Source of the DNA: a virus
Length of the DNA stretch: 32,982 nt
Direction: 5' to 3' (one strand)
Virus record (IMG/VR): IMGVR_UViG_3300046724_000162
Location: 1-32,982 of that record
A model generated the notes under the pieces. It had not been told where the DNA came from. It did no database searches and saw nothing but the letters and a program-made list of their open reading frames with translations. Shown one piece after another: positions 7,878 to 16,484 of this stretch. Numbering within the stretch: position 1 is the stretch's first letter; each line of letters opens with the position of its first letter. A program made the translations under genes and the position numbers.

Positions 7878-8552
7878 CTAGAACCCCATGTCGGTCAGGA
7901 GGGCCTTCCAGCCGGGGCCGCCGAAGATGAAGCGGACCGCGTACCCGGCTGCGCTGTCGGTGTAGGCGGTCCACGTGGTGTCGTAGAAGATGCCGTCGGC
8001 GCCGGACATCATGGCGATGTCGCCCTTGCCTGTGACCGACGCGCGGGGCATGAAGCAGGAGCAGTAGATCTCGCCGTCGTCGGTCTGGTCGACGCCGAGG
8101 GTGAACAGCCGGCTGTAGTACGGCGACGGCCGTGACGGCTTGGTCCAGTGCGTCTCACCGGTGGTCGCGTCCGGGGTGATGGTGGCCGGGTCGATGCCCA
8201 GCCATGCGGAGACGGTGGCCAGCTTGGTTTCCTGCATGATCACGTGCAGGCCGGTGACGTCCTTCGTGATGTCCCGCCGGGACGGCTCGACGCGCCCCCA
8301 GGACATGATGTCGGCGTTGGTCACGTCGGAGCTGAACTTCGCGCCGTCGTCCGACATCAGGCCGAAGTCGGTGTAGCCGGACGGCAGCAGTGCCAGCGTC
8401 GGGGTGCCCGGAGTGTCGGTGCGGTCGACGGTGATGCTGGTGATCGCGGCCGCGCTCATCGCCGCGCCGAACACCGACCCGTCGAGCGCCTTGCGGATGA
8501 GCTGGTCCTGCTTCACCGCCAGGTCGGCGTAAACGTGCGGGGTGACCGTCAT
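7878..8552 (-). CDS. Major tail (tube) protein, 224 aa
   Basis: This is the likely tail-tube subunit. It lies between the tail terminator and the chaperone pair, has the usual size for a siphovirus tube protein, and shows mixed beta structure with few long helices. The reading frame extends further upstream, but that part (Arg/Pro-rich, overlapping the previous gene) is not protein-like. ATG at 8552 has an AGGAGA ribosome-binding site 6 bases away, deciding the start (MTVTPHVYADLAV). Late segments include WGRVEPSRRDI and a C-terminal FIFGGPGWKALLTDMGF. It should be one of the most abundant virion proteins. Confidence 0.88.
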   Translation of the reverse strand: MTVTPHVYADLAVKQDQLIRKALDGSVFGAAMSAAAITSITVDRTDTPGTPTLALLPSGYTDFGLMSDDGAKFSSDVTNADIMSWGRVEPSRRDITKDVTGLHVIMQETKLATVSAWLGIDPATITPDATTGETHWTKPSRPSPYYSRLFTLGVDQTDDGEIYCSCFMPRASVTGKGDIAMMSGADGIFYDTTWTAYTDSAAGYAVRFIFGGPGWKALLTDMGF

Positions 8553-8554
8553 TT

Positions 8555-8956
8555 CTATCTCCTGACTGAGACGGTGTAGGTCGCGGTGACAAGCCGCAGG
8601 TTGTCTGAGTCGGTCGGCGGCAGCAGGGCAGGCCCTACGTTCACCCTGGCTTTGTCGACCTGGCCGTGAGCGGTCCGGAACGACACGTCGGACAGGAACG
8701 GCCCGCGGATCAGCCGCTGCAGGGCCGCCTTGGCGATGTCCCACGCCTCGGTTGCCCCGGTCGCGAACACGTCTACTACCAGGCTCGCCGTGTCGGTGAT
8801 CCGGTCACTGGTCCCGCCGGTGCGCGTGACGCGGATCCACGGCACCTGAGACCCGAGGTCGGCTGGCGCCTCGATGTCGGCGCCGTTCACGCCGGGCAGC
8901 GTGGCCAGCAGGTCGCAGACCGCGTGCGGCACGTCCGGGTAGACGGTGAGGGTCAC
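8555..8956 (-). CDS. Tail terminator / tail completion protein (133 aa)
   Basis: The small protein precedes the major tail gene, the usual position of the tail terminator (lambda gpU-like or HK97 gp11-like) that caps the tube and joins it to the head. It starts MTLTVYPDVPHAVCDLL, contains VPWIRVTRTGG and ends in a beta-rich TYTVSVRR. Start is GTG overlapping the upstream gene's stop (GTGA), so translation is coupled. Assignment is from position, size and general pattern, not from a diagnostic motif. Confidence 0.75.
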   Translation of the reverse strand: MTLTVYPDVPHAVCDLLATLPGVNGADIEAPADLGSQVPWIRVTRTGGTSDRITDTASLVVDVFATGATEAWDIAKAALQRLIRGPFLSDVSFRTAHGQVDKARVNVGPALLPPTDSDNLRLVTATYTVSVRR

Positions 8957-9249
8957 AGTGACCCCAGGGCCTGCGCGGTGCGGTTAAGGACGTGGTAGCC
9001 GTCCTGCCACTCGACGCGGGCCGCATGAGGCGAGCTGTTGACGATCTTCGCCTCGGCCCGGTCACCGTGGATGCCGCCGTGCGACCGGGTTTCCACCGTG
9101 AACGATGCCTCGTACTCGCCGGTATCCACCGGGCTGATCGACCGGGCGAACGGGACGCCTTTCTCGGCGACGCGCCGGAGCATCGCCTGCATCTCCGGCC
9201 CGTTCATCAGCTTGCCGAGCCCGGCATAGTCCGGCTTGTACGTGATCAC
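8953..9249 (-). CDS. HK97 gp10-like / neck protein (98 aa)
   Basis: A small protein of the neck cluster. It includes RRVAEKGVPFARSISPVDTG, which matches the pattern of HK97 gp10-like proteins (a conserved Pro-Val-Asp-Thr-Gly turn followed by beta strands), then SFTVETRSHGG and a C-terminal HAARVEWQDGYHVL segment. The ORF is open further upstream, but that part overlaps the previous gene and is Arg-rich. GTG at 9249, 3 bases past the upstream stop, gives the sequence VITYKPDYAGLGK. Its likely role is head-tail joining. Confidence 0.78.
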   Translation of the reverse strand: MITYKPDYAGLGKLMNGPEMQAMLRRVAEKGVPFARSISPVDTGEYEASFTVETRSHGGIHGDRAEAKIVNSSPHAARVEWQDGYHVLNRTAQALGSL

Positions 9250-9251
9250 TG

Positions 9252-9578
9252 TCAGCCCTGGCCTTTCCTGAGCAGCAGCTGCGCCTGGACGTGGTCGACG
9301 TTGCCCAGCTCGTCGCGCCAGACAGCCGGGGGGCCGTTGACGGCGTAGACGTCGCCGAGCCACTGGACGCGGTCGGTGGCGAGGATGTCGGTCCCGGCCG
9401 GCAGGTAGGCGGTGGCGTTGGTGACGAGCAGCTCGCCGCGGTCGGTTGACTCGGTTGCCGAGACGGGCTGCACCGAGCAGCCCGTCACCGTCGTGCCCGT
9501 GTCCGAGCCCGTGAGGTCACCCGAGGTGTTCCGGGTGCGGCCGCGCAGGATGGTGACCGTGTCCGAGCCGAGGATCAC
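9252..9578 (-). CDS. Head-tail connector / stopper-like protein (108 aa)
   Basis: A beta-rich small protein placed third in the connector cluster, between the adaptor and the gp10-like protein, where head-closure (stopper) proteins lie. The start GTG (VILGSDTVTILRGR) overlaps the stop of the upstream gene as GTGA. Segments such as VQWLGDVYAVNGPPAVWRDE resemble neck proteins of siphoviruses. No clear Shine-Dalgarno is seen, consistent with coupling. Confidence 0.75.
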   Translation of the reverse strand: MILGSDTVTILRGRTRNTSGDLTGSDTGTTVTGCSVQPVSATESTDRGELLVTNATAYLPAGTDILATDRVQWLGDVYAVNGPPAVWRDELGNVDHVQAQLLLRKGQG

Positions 9579-10159
9579 AGCGGCACCGGCCAGACCGTCC
9601 GCACGGGCACGATCTTCGCCAGCTTGCACAGCTCGCCGTCGGTCAGGTCGCTGTCCGGCGGCGGCCTGGACGCCGACCAGGACACGCCGCCGACCGACCG
9701 TGACGTGATCCCCGCTGACATGGCGGCGGGCATCGCGGCGAACCGGTAGGCGACCGCCGACGTGAGCAGCTTCAGCGAGTCCGGCACCGCCGCGAGGCCC
9801 TGGGTCAGCGTCACCGCGAAGATGCCGCAGTGACGTTCCGGCACCGTGTGATCCAGCCAGATGTCCGTCGCCGTGCCCGCGACGGTCCCCGGCCAGTGCC
9901 AGCCGCTGACCGTCTCCGTCGTGTCGTCCTCGTGCACGAGCACGACAGCTGAGACCTCGGTGACAAGGGGAATGTCGCCGAGCCTGATCACGCCGCGGTC
10001 CGCCCGCAGTTTCACCGTCGCCGTGCCGCTGACGATGCCGAACCCGGCCGCGTCGACAAGGGCCTGCGTCGCGCGGGCGAGCAGGCCGTCAGCGGTATCG
10101 CCTGGGAGCGGGTAGGCGTACCCCGCGGCGTCGTCAGCGGTGGCGAACGGGTCAGGCAT
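9575..10159 (-). CDS. Head-tail adaptor protein (194 aa)
   Basis: This gene follows the capsid genes and begins the connector cluster. It opens with PDPFATADDAAGYAYPL, then ARATQALVDAAGFGIVSG, a pattern of gp6/gp15-type head-tail adaptors that sit under the portal. The middle is beta-rich and the C-terminal part is helical (KLLTSAVAYRFAAMP). Start is ATG and it overlaps the small gene upstream by 8 bases. The assignment is by order, size and N-terminal pattern. Confidence 0.78.
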   Translation of the reverse strand: MPDPFATADDAAGYAYPLPGDTADGLLARATQALVDAAGFGIVSGTATVKLRADRGVIRLGDIPLVTEVSAVVLVHEDDTTETVSGWHWPGTVAGTATDIWLDHTVPERHCGIFAVTLTQGLAAVPDSLKLLTSAVAYRFAAMPAAMSAGITSRSVGGVSWSASRPPPDSDLTDGELCKLAKIVPVRTVWPVPL

Positions 10160-10337
10160 CTGCCTGGGCAGCCTTCCGCGAGCGCCTGGGCGCAGGTGTG
10201 TCCTCGTACGGCGAGCCGTCCGCGTTCACCTGCACCAGGTCCCCGGCGTCGTACTGCTTGGCGATGTGCTCGGACAGCGGCGGCGTGAACTCGAAGACGC
10301 CGCCGCCGGGCCCGCGCAGGTAGATGACGTCGCTCAC
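10152..10337 (-). CDS. Small conserved head-region protein (61 aa)
   Basis: A 61-aa gene starting at GTG (VSDVIYLRGPGGGVFEF) overlapping the upstream stop as GTGA. It ends in a charged tail (PAPRRSRKAAQADA). The gene lies between the head-stabiliser-like gene and the adaptor gene. Its frame is open far upstream, through the neighbouring genes, but that part is Arg-rich and not protein-like. The segment EHIAKQYDAGDLVQVNADGS resembles short head-region proteins in siphoviruses. Function is unknown. Confidence 0.75.
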   Translation of the reverse strand: MSDVIYLRGPGGGVFEFTPPLSEHIAKQYDAGDLVQVNADGSPYEDTPAPRRSRKAAQADA

Positions 10338-10714
10338 GGCCGCAGCACGGTCTCCAGCGTGCCGGCGAAGCCGCTGCTGAAGTCGATGAACAGCGACCCG
10401 TCCGGCTGGCTGAACCGGGCCGAGTCGACGCCGGTGATCACCTGCACGCCGGTGCTCGCCGCGACGGAGACGGTCAGGTCGCCCTGGCCGGCCATCCACG
10501 CGCCCGAGTTGCCGGGCACGTCGGCCGCGGCCCGGATGATGATGTTGTGCGCGCCGCCCGAGTCGGTGTTCGCGACCCGGATGCTGAGCTTCTCCGGCTG
10601 CGGCACCGCGATCGTCACGCCGTTGCTGACGAGCGTGGAGTCGATCGTGGTCTTGGTGGGCGCGACCGCCCCGTTGCGGACGCCTGCCGCCGGGGTCACT
10701 GCGGTACGAGACAT
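10334..10714 (-). CDS. Head decoration / stabiliser-like protein (126 aa)
   Basis: A small protein immediately after the major capsid gene, where decoration or stabilising proteins commonly lie. It is beta-rich with regular alternation (TIAVPQPEKLSIRVANTDS, NIIIRAAADVP, QPDGSLFIDFSSGF), compatible with an immunoglobulin-like or beta-sandwich fold. Start is ATG, 18 bases after the capsid stop, with a GCAGGAAGGT ribosome-binding site. It lacks Cys and membrane segments. A decoration role is inference from position. Confidence 0.7.
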   Translation of the reverse strand: MSRTAVTPAAGVRNGAVAPTKTTIDSTLVSNGVTIAVPQPEKLSIRVANTDSGGAHNIIIRAAADVPGNSGAWMAGQGDLTVSVAASTGVQVITGVDSARFSQPDGSLFIDFSSGFAGTLETVLRP

Positions 10715-10732
10715 GCTCGGTTACCTTCCTGC

Positions 10733-11584
10733 TCAGGACGGCCGCGTGCAGGTAACGCACGCGAGGCCGTCGGGGTAGACCACCTTGCCGCCGTAGACGT
10801 GCAGGCCGCGGAGCCGGTCGGTGAACGCGTCGGGGTCGCGCAGCGCCTCGTTCTCCACCAGCTGGTTGGCGAACGAGACCGCCATCGGGGTGCCTGCCTG
10901 GACCACGTACGTGGTGCCCGCGGACGGCTGCGGCACGTTGTTGCTCTTCAGGACCGCGAAGCCCGCGGCCTCGCCGACCTGCCCGTTCATGAGGGGCGCG
11001 GTGGTGCCGGACTTCTCCGCGTTGATGAAGTTCGGGTCCTTGCGCAGCAGCGCGTGGTACCACGGCGGCACGACCGCGTAACGGCCCTCGGTCGGGACGT
11101 TCGCCTCGTCGAGCACGGTGCCGAGGTCGACCAGCGTGTTGTACGCGGTGCCCTTGTCGGTGGTGAGGTCCGTCACCGCGGTCAGCACGTTGCCCGCGCT
11201 GATGTCGGTGTACTTCGCCGCGACGAACTGGTCGGCCGCGTCGCTCAGCGCGTAGGCGGCGTTCTGCATGATCTGCGCGACCGCCGCGCCCCCGTTGAGG
11301 GACTGCGCCTTGTCGACGTCCTTGACCTTGACGCCGAAGTACTTCTGCTGGTCGATGACCAGCGTGGTGCCGGTGTCGTCAACGTCCTGGTAAGTGACGG
11401 TGCCCGCGTAGTCGCCGACCGTCACGGCACCCATGCCGCTGATGTGGACCGTGTCGCCGTGCTGCTGGATCTCGCCCTCGTAGTCGTGGTTCACGATCTG
11501 CGGGCCGGCGTACACCAGGCTCTTGCGGAGCTGGACGATGAACTCCGCCGCCCAGATCTCCGGCCTGTAGTGAGCGAATGTCAC
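10733..11584 (-). CDS. Major capsid protein (283 aa)
   Basis: This should form the icosahedral shell with an HK97-type fold, possibly of the P22 coat-like branch. Evidence is its place directly after an acidic, helical scaffold-like gene, its size, and its composition: an N-terminal helix (AEFIVQLRKSLVYAG), acidic strands (VDDTGTTLVIDQQKYFGV), a helical QIMQNAAYALSDAADQF segment and a C-terminal FTDRLRGLHVYGGKVVY. The start is GTG behind GAAAGGAACCACCT. No prohead protease gene is seen, so the scaffold may be removed without cleavage, as in P22. Confidence 0.88.
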   Translation of the reverse strand: MTFAHYRPEIWAAEFIVQLRKSLVYAGPQIVNHDYEGEIQQHGDTVHISGMGAVTVGDYAGTVTYQDVDDTGTTLVIDQQKYFGVKVKDVDKAQSLNGGAAVAQIMQNAAYALSDAADQFVAAKYTDISAGNVLTAVTDLTTDKGTAYNTLVDLGTVLDEANVPTEGRYAVVPPWYHALLRKDPNFINAEKSGTTAPLMNGQVGEAAGFAVLKSNNVPQPSAGTTYVVQAGTPMAVSFANQLVENEALRDPDAFTDRLRGLHVYGGKVVYPDGLACVTCTRPS

Positions 11585-11597
11585 AGGTGGTTCCTTT

Positions 11598-12317
11598 CTA
11601 TCCGCCGCTCATGTAGCGCTCGAGGCGCCCCTCACGGCGTGCCTGCGCGATCTGCGGAGCGGTCATGGTCTTGAGGTCGGCGGCGCCGAGCTGAGCGGGC
11701 TTAGAGCCGCCCGTGCGCGCGCCGCCGTCGCCGGAGCCCTGGAAACCTGTCGCCTTCGCGGCGAGGTAGGGCTTGGACTTGATCAGTTCCGAGATCGCCT
11801 CGGCAATCGCACCGGAGTCAACCGTGCCGTCGTCGCCGACCTCGAACTCCGACATGTCGAGGTAGCGGGCCGCGTCCGACGGGTCGGCCAGCTTGCCCGC
11901 GGCAGCCGCCTTGACCTCGGCCGCGAGGATGCGCGCGTTCGCCTTCGCGTTCGCCGCGGCCTCGGCATCGCGCCGGGCCTTCTCCGCGTCCTGCTGCGCC
12001 TGGTCCTGCTGCGCGCCGGCCGCCGCCTTCGCCTTCAGGTCGGCTAGCTCGGCCTCAGCCGCCTTGAGCTTCCTCGCGGCCTCACGCCGCGCCTTGCGCT
12101 CTTCAGCCAGGGCCTTCTTGCCTGCGTCGCCCAGGCCGTCGCCGTCCCCGGCATCGTCCTGGCCGTCACCGCCCGCGTCGCCGTCCCCGGTGTCGCCGCC
12201 CGCGTCGTCGTCGTCCCCTGGGGCGGCGCCGAGCACGGGCCACACGATCCGGCCGGACGGCATCACGCCGAGCGCCGGGAGGCCGGTAAACGGGTGAACG
12301 GGCATTTCCTCAGCCAT
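11598..12317 (-). CDS. Scaffolding protein (239 aa)
   Basis: The protein has an acidic low-complexity part (residues about 33-66, Asp/Gly-rich) followed by a long charged coiled-coil stretch (about 68-135, Ala/Glu/Lys/Arg-rich with KKALAEERKARREAARKL) and a basic C-terminus (QIAQARREGRLERYMSGG). This is typical of phage scaffold proteins, which act inside the prohead and are lost. ATG at 12317 is preferred because GAAAGGAAC is at good distance; the ORF extends 9 codons more upstream. It lies directly before the major capsid gene. Confidence 0.85.
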   Translation of the reverse strand: MAEEMPVHPFTGLPALGVMPSGRIVWPVLGAAPGDDDDAGGDTGDGDAGGDGQDDAGDGDGLGDAGKKALAEERKARREAARKLKAAEAELADLKAKAAAGAQQDQAQQDAEKARRDAEAAANAKANARILAAEVKAAAAGKLADPSDAARYLDMSEFEVGDDGTVDSGAIAEAISELIKSKPYLAAKATGFQGSGDGGARTGGSKPAQLGAADLKTMTAPQIAQARREGRLERYMSGG

Positions 12318-12351
12318 CGCAGCTGTTCCTTTCGCCGTCCGCATCGCGCGG

Positions 12352-13338
12352 TCAGGTGATGTATCCGAACCTCGTCAGCTGCCGCACGATCTCCGTGCGG
12401 TCCCAGCCGTTAAGGGACGCTTCCTCGAAAACCTGCGCCGGGGTCAGCCGCGCCGCCCGGCCCCCGCGCGGTGCGCCGAGCCGCTTGCCTGCTACACCGC
12501 GGCGCGTGGTGCCCTCTGTGGTCACCTGGACGGTCCGGCCTGGTCCCGCGGCCGTCGTCATGCCGCGGTGCGCGTTAACCACCTGGTTGAGGTCCGCGCC
12601 GTGCTTTAGCGCCGCCAGGTCGCCCTCGGTGAGGGATTTCCGCAGCTTCGCCGGGTGATCAGCCTGCATCCGCGCGATCAGCTCAGCCGGGTTCTCGGTT
12701 TCAATGAACGCGCCGCCGGCTAGAGCGGGGATCATCGTGCAGTCGCAGTTCGGGTGCCGCTGGAAACCGTCGCTGTAGCGGTAGAAACGGCCGCTCAGGA
12801 TGATGCACCGGGCGCACGCGGGCAGGTTCACCTTCCGCACGTAGCCGCGCACCCTCGGCTCGGCCGCCATCGCCGACTGGAGCGCCATCCGGCCCGCGTC
12901 CTGCACCTGCGTCCGCACCAGCAGCGCCATGTGGAGCTCCTCGGCCGCGATCACGTCCGCGATCCGGCTGCCCTGGCCGATCCGCTGCTTGGACAGCGCC
13001 ACCGGCGCGTACAGCAGCGACCCCATCGGCCGGCCGTCGCCTGTCAGCCCCGCGAACGCCTCCGGCGCCAGCCGCGCCCCGGCCGCCGTCATCTCCTGAG
13101 CCGCCAGGATCCGCGTCAGGAACGACGCGCCCGCCGTCGCCGCGAGCAGCTGCGCGCGCGCCACGACGGCGAGCAGCTGGGGCAGCAGCACCGCGAACGA
13201 CGCGTCCAGCGCCTTGCCGTTGATCCGCCGCCAGATACCGACCGCGGCGAGCGCCGCAGCCTGCGACGTCCGCGACTGCGCCGACTGGTAAGCGTCCGCC
13301 GCCGCGGCGCTGTCAGCCTGCGTTAGGGATGCGGCCAT
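12352..13338 (-). CDS. MuF-like minor capsid protein (328 aa)
   Basis: Minor head protein between portal and scaffold, the usual place of MuF/VG15-type proteins. Most of the N-terminal 160 residues are helical. A cysteine/histidine set at C175, C178, H195, C198 and C200 (CARC and HPNCDC) is the conserved metal-binding-like motif seen in this family. The C-terminus is basic with many Arg. It overlaps the portal gene by 26 bases. Such proteins are often attached to the portal inside the head and may be injected with the DNA. Confidence 0.85.
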   Translation of the reverse strand: MAASLTQADSAAAADAYQSAQSRTSQAAALAAVGIWRRINGKALDASFAVLLPQLLAVVARAQLLAATAGASFLTRILAAQEMTAAGARLAPEAFAGLTGDGRPMGSLLYAPVALSKQRIGQGSRIADVIAAEELHMALLVRTQVQDAGRMALQSAMAAEPRVRGYVRKVNLPACARCIILSGRFYRYSDGFQRHPNCDCTMIPALAGGAFIETENPAELIARMQADHPAKLRKSLTEGDLAALKHGADLNQVVNAHRGMTTAAGPGRTVQVTTEGTTRRGVAGKRLGAPRGGRAARLTPAQVFEEASLNGWDRTEIVRQLTRFGYIT

Positions 13339-14860
13339 TCACCGGCACCGGGGGCTGCGGAACAGGCGCGGGCGGCGGCTGCGACGGGTCGCCGCCGTTG
13401 ATCAGCGCCGGGTCACCCTGACGGCCGGTAAGGCCGCCTGAGCCCAGTTCCTTCGTGCCCAGCATCGCGAGCAGCGGGTCATTCTGCTGCTCCTTGTCGC
13501 GCATCTTCACCAGCTGCTCGACTTCCTCAGTCGTCAGCCCGTAACGCCGCGCCAGGTCCTCGAACGGCCAGCCGATGCTCTTCAGCTGCACCAGCGACGC
13601 CACCAGCTGCGCCTGAGAGCGGGACTCGGTGTCAGCCCACAGCACGCGCCCGGCCCGGTAAGCGTCCGCCTTGGACTGGTTGCCCTGGGCGAGCGCGATG
13701 AGCCGCTGCACCTCGCGGAGCGCCGCACCGAACCACAGCTGCTTCTCGTTGACCCGCTTTACGAGCCCGGCTTCGGCGGCGAGCAGCGTGTCCGAGCCGA
13801 CGTTGCTCATCTTGCCGATCAGGTAGTGCTGCGGCGTCCTGGTCTGGGCGGCCAGGTGGCCGATCGCGGTCTCGATCACGTCGCTGTAGACGCTCAGCTG
13901 CGCGGCCGGCCAGCTGCCCGCCGTCATGCCCTCACCCTGAGCCCAGAAGATCCGCTGGTCGATCAGCTTCTGCACGTCGAACGGCTTCTCGCCGACTTTC
14001 TTGCCGCTCTCGTCGAAAACCGGCGCCTTCGGTGCCTCGCCGTTCAGGATGTACCGCTGCGGCATCGCGGCGAAGTCGCTGGCGGTGAACAGGTGCGCCC
14101 ATAGCAGGTTCACCGCGTGCTGCAGCGGGATGACCGTGGCCACGTCCGACAGCGGCTCGCGGGCCAGCATCGGCCGGTTCGGGAGCTCGACCATCGGCAC
14201 GAGGCCCATGGGATTGGGCTGCGGGTTCGGCTCGCCGAGGGCGTACGGGTCACGCGGGAGCCAGTCGTCGGCCTGCTCGTCGAACATGGCCAGGTTCATC
14301 GGCTTCTCGACGCGGCTGAGCGGCCGCTCGAACTTCCACAGCTCGTCGGCGGTGTACAGGGTGCAGTACATTTTCTGGCCGTCCTGCCACCGCTTCAGCG
14401 CCGCCCGCCGACGGTACCGCGAGCCGGGGTAGTAGCCGACGATTGCCTGGCCGGAGTCCTCGAACGTCACGCACGGGGTATCCGGGTCGTCCGGGTCGCC
14501 CCACACGAGCGCGAACGACCGGGCGGCCAGCACCGAGGCGAGGAACCCGAGCTGGCTGTCGCAGTCCAGGTTGTTCACCTGCCACACGCGCCACGCCTCT
14601 TCGTCCACCTTGCCGTTATCCGCCTGGAAGCCGGCGACGGTCAGCCGCTCAACCGGGGCGTCCGCCACCACCGGCACCCAGTTGTCACTGAACTCGTGGT
14701 AGCGCTGCGCGAAGTAGTCACGGAACTCCTCCGACGCGAACCGCAGCCGGTGACGGCCGCGGTAGTAGTCGTCCGCCTCGTCGGCGAGCGACGCCCGCAT
14801 CGTCAGCTCCATCTCGAGCGTCGCGACCAGGCTGAGCGCCTGCCCCTGAGTCAGCCCCAC
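13313..14860 (-). CDS. Portal protein (515 aa, SPP1 gp6-like)
   Basis: The portal forms the dodecameric ring at one vertex that is used for DNA entry and exit. It has the length of SPP1/gp6-type portals and follows the large terminase. The N-terminal region includes EADDYYRGRHRLRF and FSDNWVPVVADAPVERL, a pattern typical of actinophage portals (YY.G near the N-terminus, then a VVD-type segment). Later segments are VIPLQHAVNLLWAHLF and RTPQHYLIGKMSNVG. Start is GTG, preceded by GGAGGTGA. The C-terminal 60 residues are Gly/Pro-rich. Confidence 0.92.
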   Translation of the reverse strand: MGLTQGQALSLVATLEMELTMRASLADEADDYYRGRHRLRFASEEFRDYFAQRYHEFSDNWVPVVADAPVERLTVAGFQADNGKVDEEAWRVWQVNNLDCDSQLGFLASVLAARSFALVWGDPDDPDTPCVTFEDSGQAIVGYYPGSRYRRRAALKRWQDGQKMYCTLYTADELWKFERPLSRVEKPMNLAMFDEQADDWLPRDPYALGEPNPQPNPMGLVPMVELPNRPMLAREPLSDVATVIPLQHAVNLLWAHLFTASDFAAMPQRYILNGEAPKAPVFDESGKKVGEKPFDVQKLIDQRIFWAQGEGMTAGSWPAAQLSVYSDVIETAIGHLAAQTRTPQHYLIGKMSNVGSDTLLAAEAGLVKRVNEKQLWFGAALREVQRLIALAQGNQSKADAYRAGRVLWADTESRSQAQLVASLVQLKSIGWPFEDLARRYGLTTEEVEQLVKMRDKEQQNDPLLAMLGTKELGSGGLTGRQGDPALINGGDPSQPPPAPVPQPPVPVNGRIPNAG

Positions 14861-14864
14861 CTGG

Positions 14865-16484
14865 TCACCTCCCTGACGCCGTAAGGATCATCGTCGACTT
14901 CTTCGGCCTGAACTCCTTGGCCGCCGTGGCGTCGCCGGCCGCCTGGTGCGCGAGCACCGAGCACATCGCGAGGTCGATCTTCTGCGCGTCGCTCGGCTTC
15001 GCCAGCACGTACCGCTTCGCGGGCCGGGCTGACTTCCGCGCGTTGCCGACGTGCAGCGCCGTCAGCCGGCAGCCGTCGTGCGCGAACGTCGTCTCCGCCT
15101 TCGTCACGTCGGTCAGCAGCCGCTCGCAGGCCGGGTGCACCCGGGTAATCCGCGAGGTGTACCAGCGGATCACCTTCTTGTCGCCGAGCTGCTCGGCCCA
15201 CCCGTCAATCTCGGTCTCCCAGTCGGGCGGGTCCGCGTACATCCGGGCCACCGCGTACCGGTCGAACATCTCCCGGACCGCGGCGTCCACCTCGAGGCGC
15301 GGCACCTGGCCGCTGAACTCCGCCGGGTCCCAGATGCACGGCAGCCCGTCGGGCCCGTAGACAGGCGTGAACTGGTAGCCGTCGGCCGTCTCGGCGCGGA
15401 TGGCCGTCCAGTCGTTCACGTCCGAGCCGTCGAAGCCGAGCACCACCGGCGTGCCGTCCGGGACGTCCCTTGGGCTTTCCCGCGCTTCCCAGTGCGCCGG
15501 GTCCATCCACGCGCCCAGCCCGGCGACGATCCGGTTGCCGAAGAACCGCTCAGCCTGCGACGGGTCCCGCTCGAGCAGCTCGGCCGCCTCCGCCTCGATC
15601 GCGTCGAGGTCGACGTGCGAGCTGCCCGCGTACACGTGCCGGTGAATCCGCTGCCGCTCCCGCTTGTCGCGGTAACTCAGGTGCTTCGGCGGCAGCCGGT
15701 GAAACCTGTAGATGTCCGGCCGCGACGACGTCGACGTCGACTGCGCGACGCTGTCTTCCGACGGGTCCCACGCGTTCGTGGTCTCGATGCTCCGGCCGCC
15801 CATGCCCGCCAGGCCGCGGCGCTGCGTCTCAGCGACCCTCCGCAGCCCGTTCGCCTTCGTGTAGGTGCCCGACTCATCCTGCAGCACGAACGTGACCGGG
15901 TTACCGAGCCGCGACAGCGCGTTCGCCGTCACCACGTCGATCCGGCCGTTACCGCCGACCCGGGTGAACTCCTCGCCGACCCGCATCAGCGCCGACAGCG
16001 GCCCGTTCTTGATCATCATCTGCAGCGGCCGGTACACGTTGTCGGTCTGGTCCTCGCTAGTGGCCGTCAGCTGGATCAGCGGCGTCGGCCACGGCGTCCC
16101 CATCGGCTCACCAGGCTCGTACTCGTAGATCCACCCGCAGTCACAGCCGTACGCCGAGCACTGGTACAGCTCGCCGCCCTCAGCCCACCCTGCGAACACC
16201 GCCGGGCCGGACGCCTCGACGCAGATGATCGTCGCCGACCACGGGCCCTTGCCCGTCTTCTGCGGCGCCACCACCTGCGAGCGCCTGTACCTGAACGCCG
16301 GCGCCAGCTGCCCGCGCCGGGCGGCCCGCTTGACCGTGTAGTGAGCGGCCGTGCACTCGAGCTGCCAGTCGTACATGACGAACGGGTCGCCCTGGTGCCA
16401 GCCGTCAGGGATCACGCAGTGCGCGGGAATCCAGTCCAGCGCTACATACAGCGGCGTCCCGTCGTCAGCCGCTCCGCTGGCCAC
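14865..16484 (-). CDS. terL: Terminase large subunit (539 aa)
   Basis: ATPase and nuclease that packages DNA into the prohead. A Walker A motif is at residues 75-80 (QKTGKG), Walker B at about 197-204 (VTFVLQDE) and the TTNAWDP motif III at about 235-241. Nuclease acidic residues are expected at D352 (LGFDGSD) and D504 (QKIDLAMC). The protein has an unusual Cys cluster at about 109-117 (CSAYGCDCG) that interrupts the ATPase domain. Start is GTG, overlapping the end of the small-subunit gene by 20 bases. The neighbouring small terminase, portal and HNH genes support a complete packaging block. Confidence 0.93.
   Translation of the reverse strand: MASGAADDGTPLYVALDWIPAHCVIPDGWHQGDPFVMYDWQLECTAAHYTVKRAARRGQLAPAFRYRRSQVVAPQKTGKGPWSATIICVEASGPAVFAGWAEGGELYQCSAYGCDCGWIYEYEPGEPMGTPWPTPLIQLTATSEDQTDNVYRPLQMMIKNGPLSALMRVGEEFTRVGGNGRIDVVTANALSRLGNPVTFVLQDESGTYTKANGLRRVAETQRRGLAGMGGRSIETTNAWDPSEDSVAQSTSTSSRPDIYRFHRLPPKHLSYRDKRERQRIHRHVYAGSSHVDLDAIEAEAAELLERDPSQAERFFGNRIVAGLGAWMDPAHWEARESPRDVPDGTPVVLGFDGSDVNDWTAIRAETADGYQFTPVYGPDGLPCIWDPAEFSGQVPRLEVDAAVREMFDRYAVARMYADPPDWETEIDGWAEQLGDKKVIRWYTSRITRVHPACERLLTDVTKAETTFAHDGCRLTALHVGNARKSARPAKRYVLAKPSDAQKIDLAMCSVLAHQAAGDATAAKEFRPKKSTMILTASGR

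Noticed and set aside
10152-11063. 303-codon minus frame overlapping capsid genes
   Set aside because: The upstream part is a shadow of the major capsid and head genes; only the last 61 codons (from 10337) look real.
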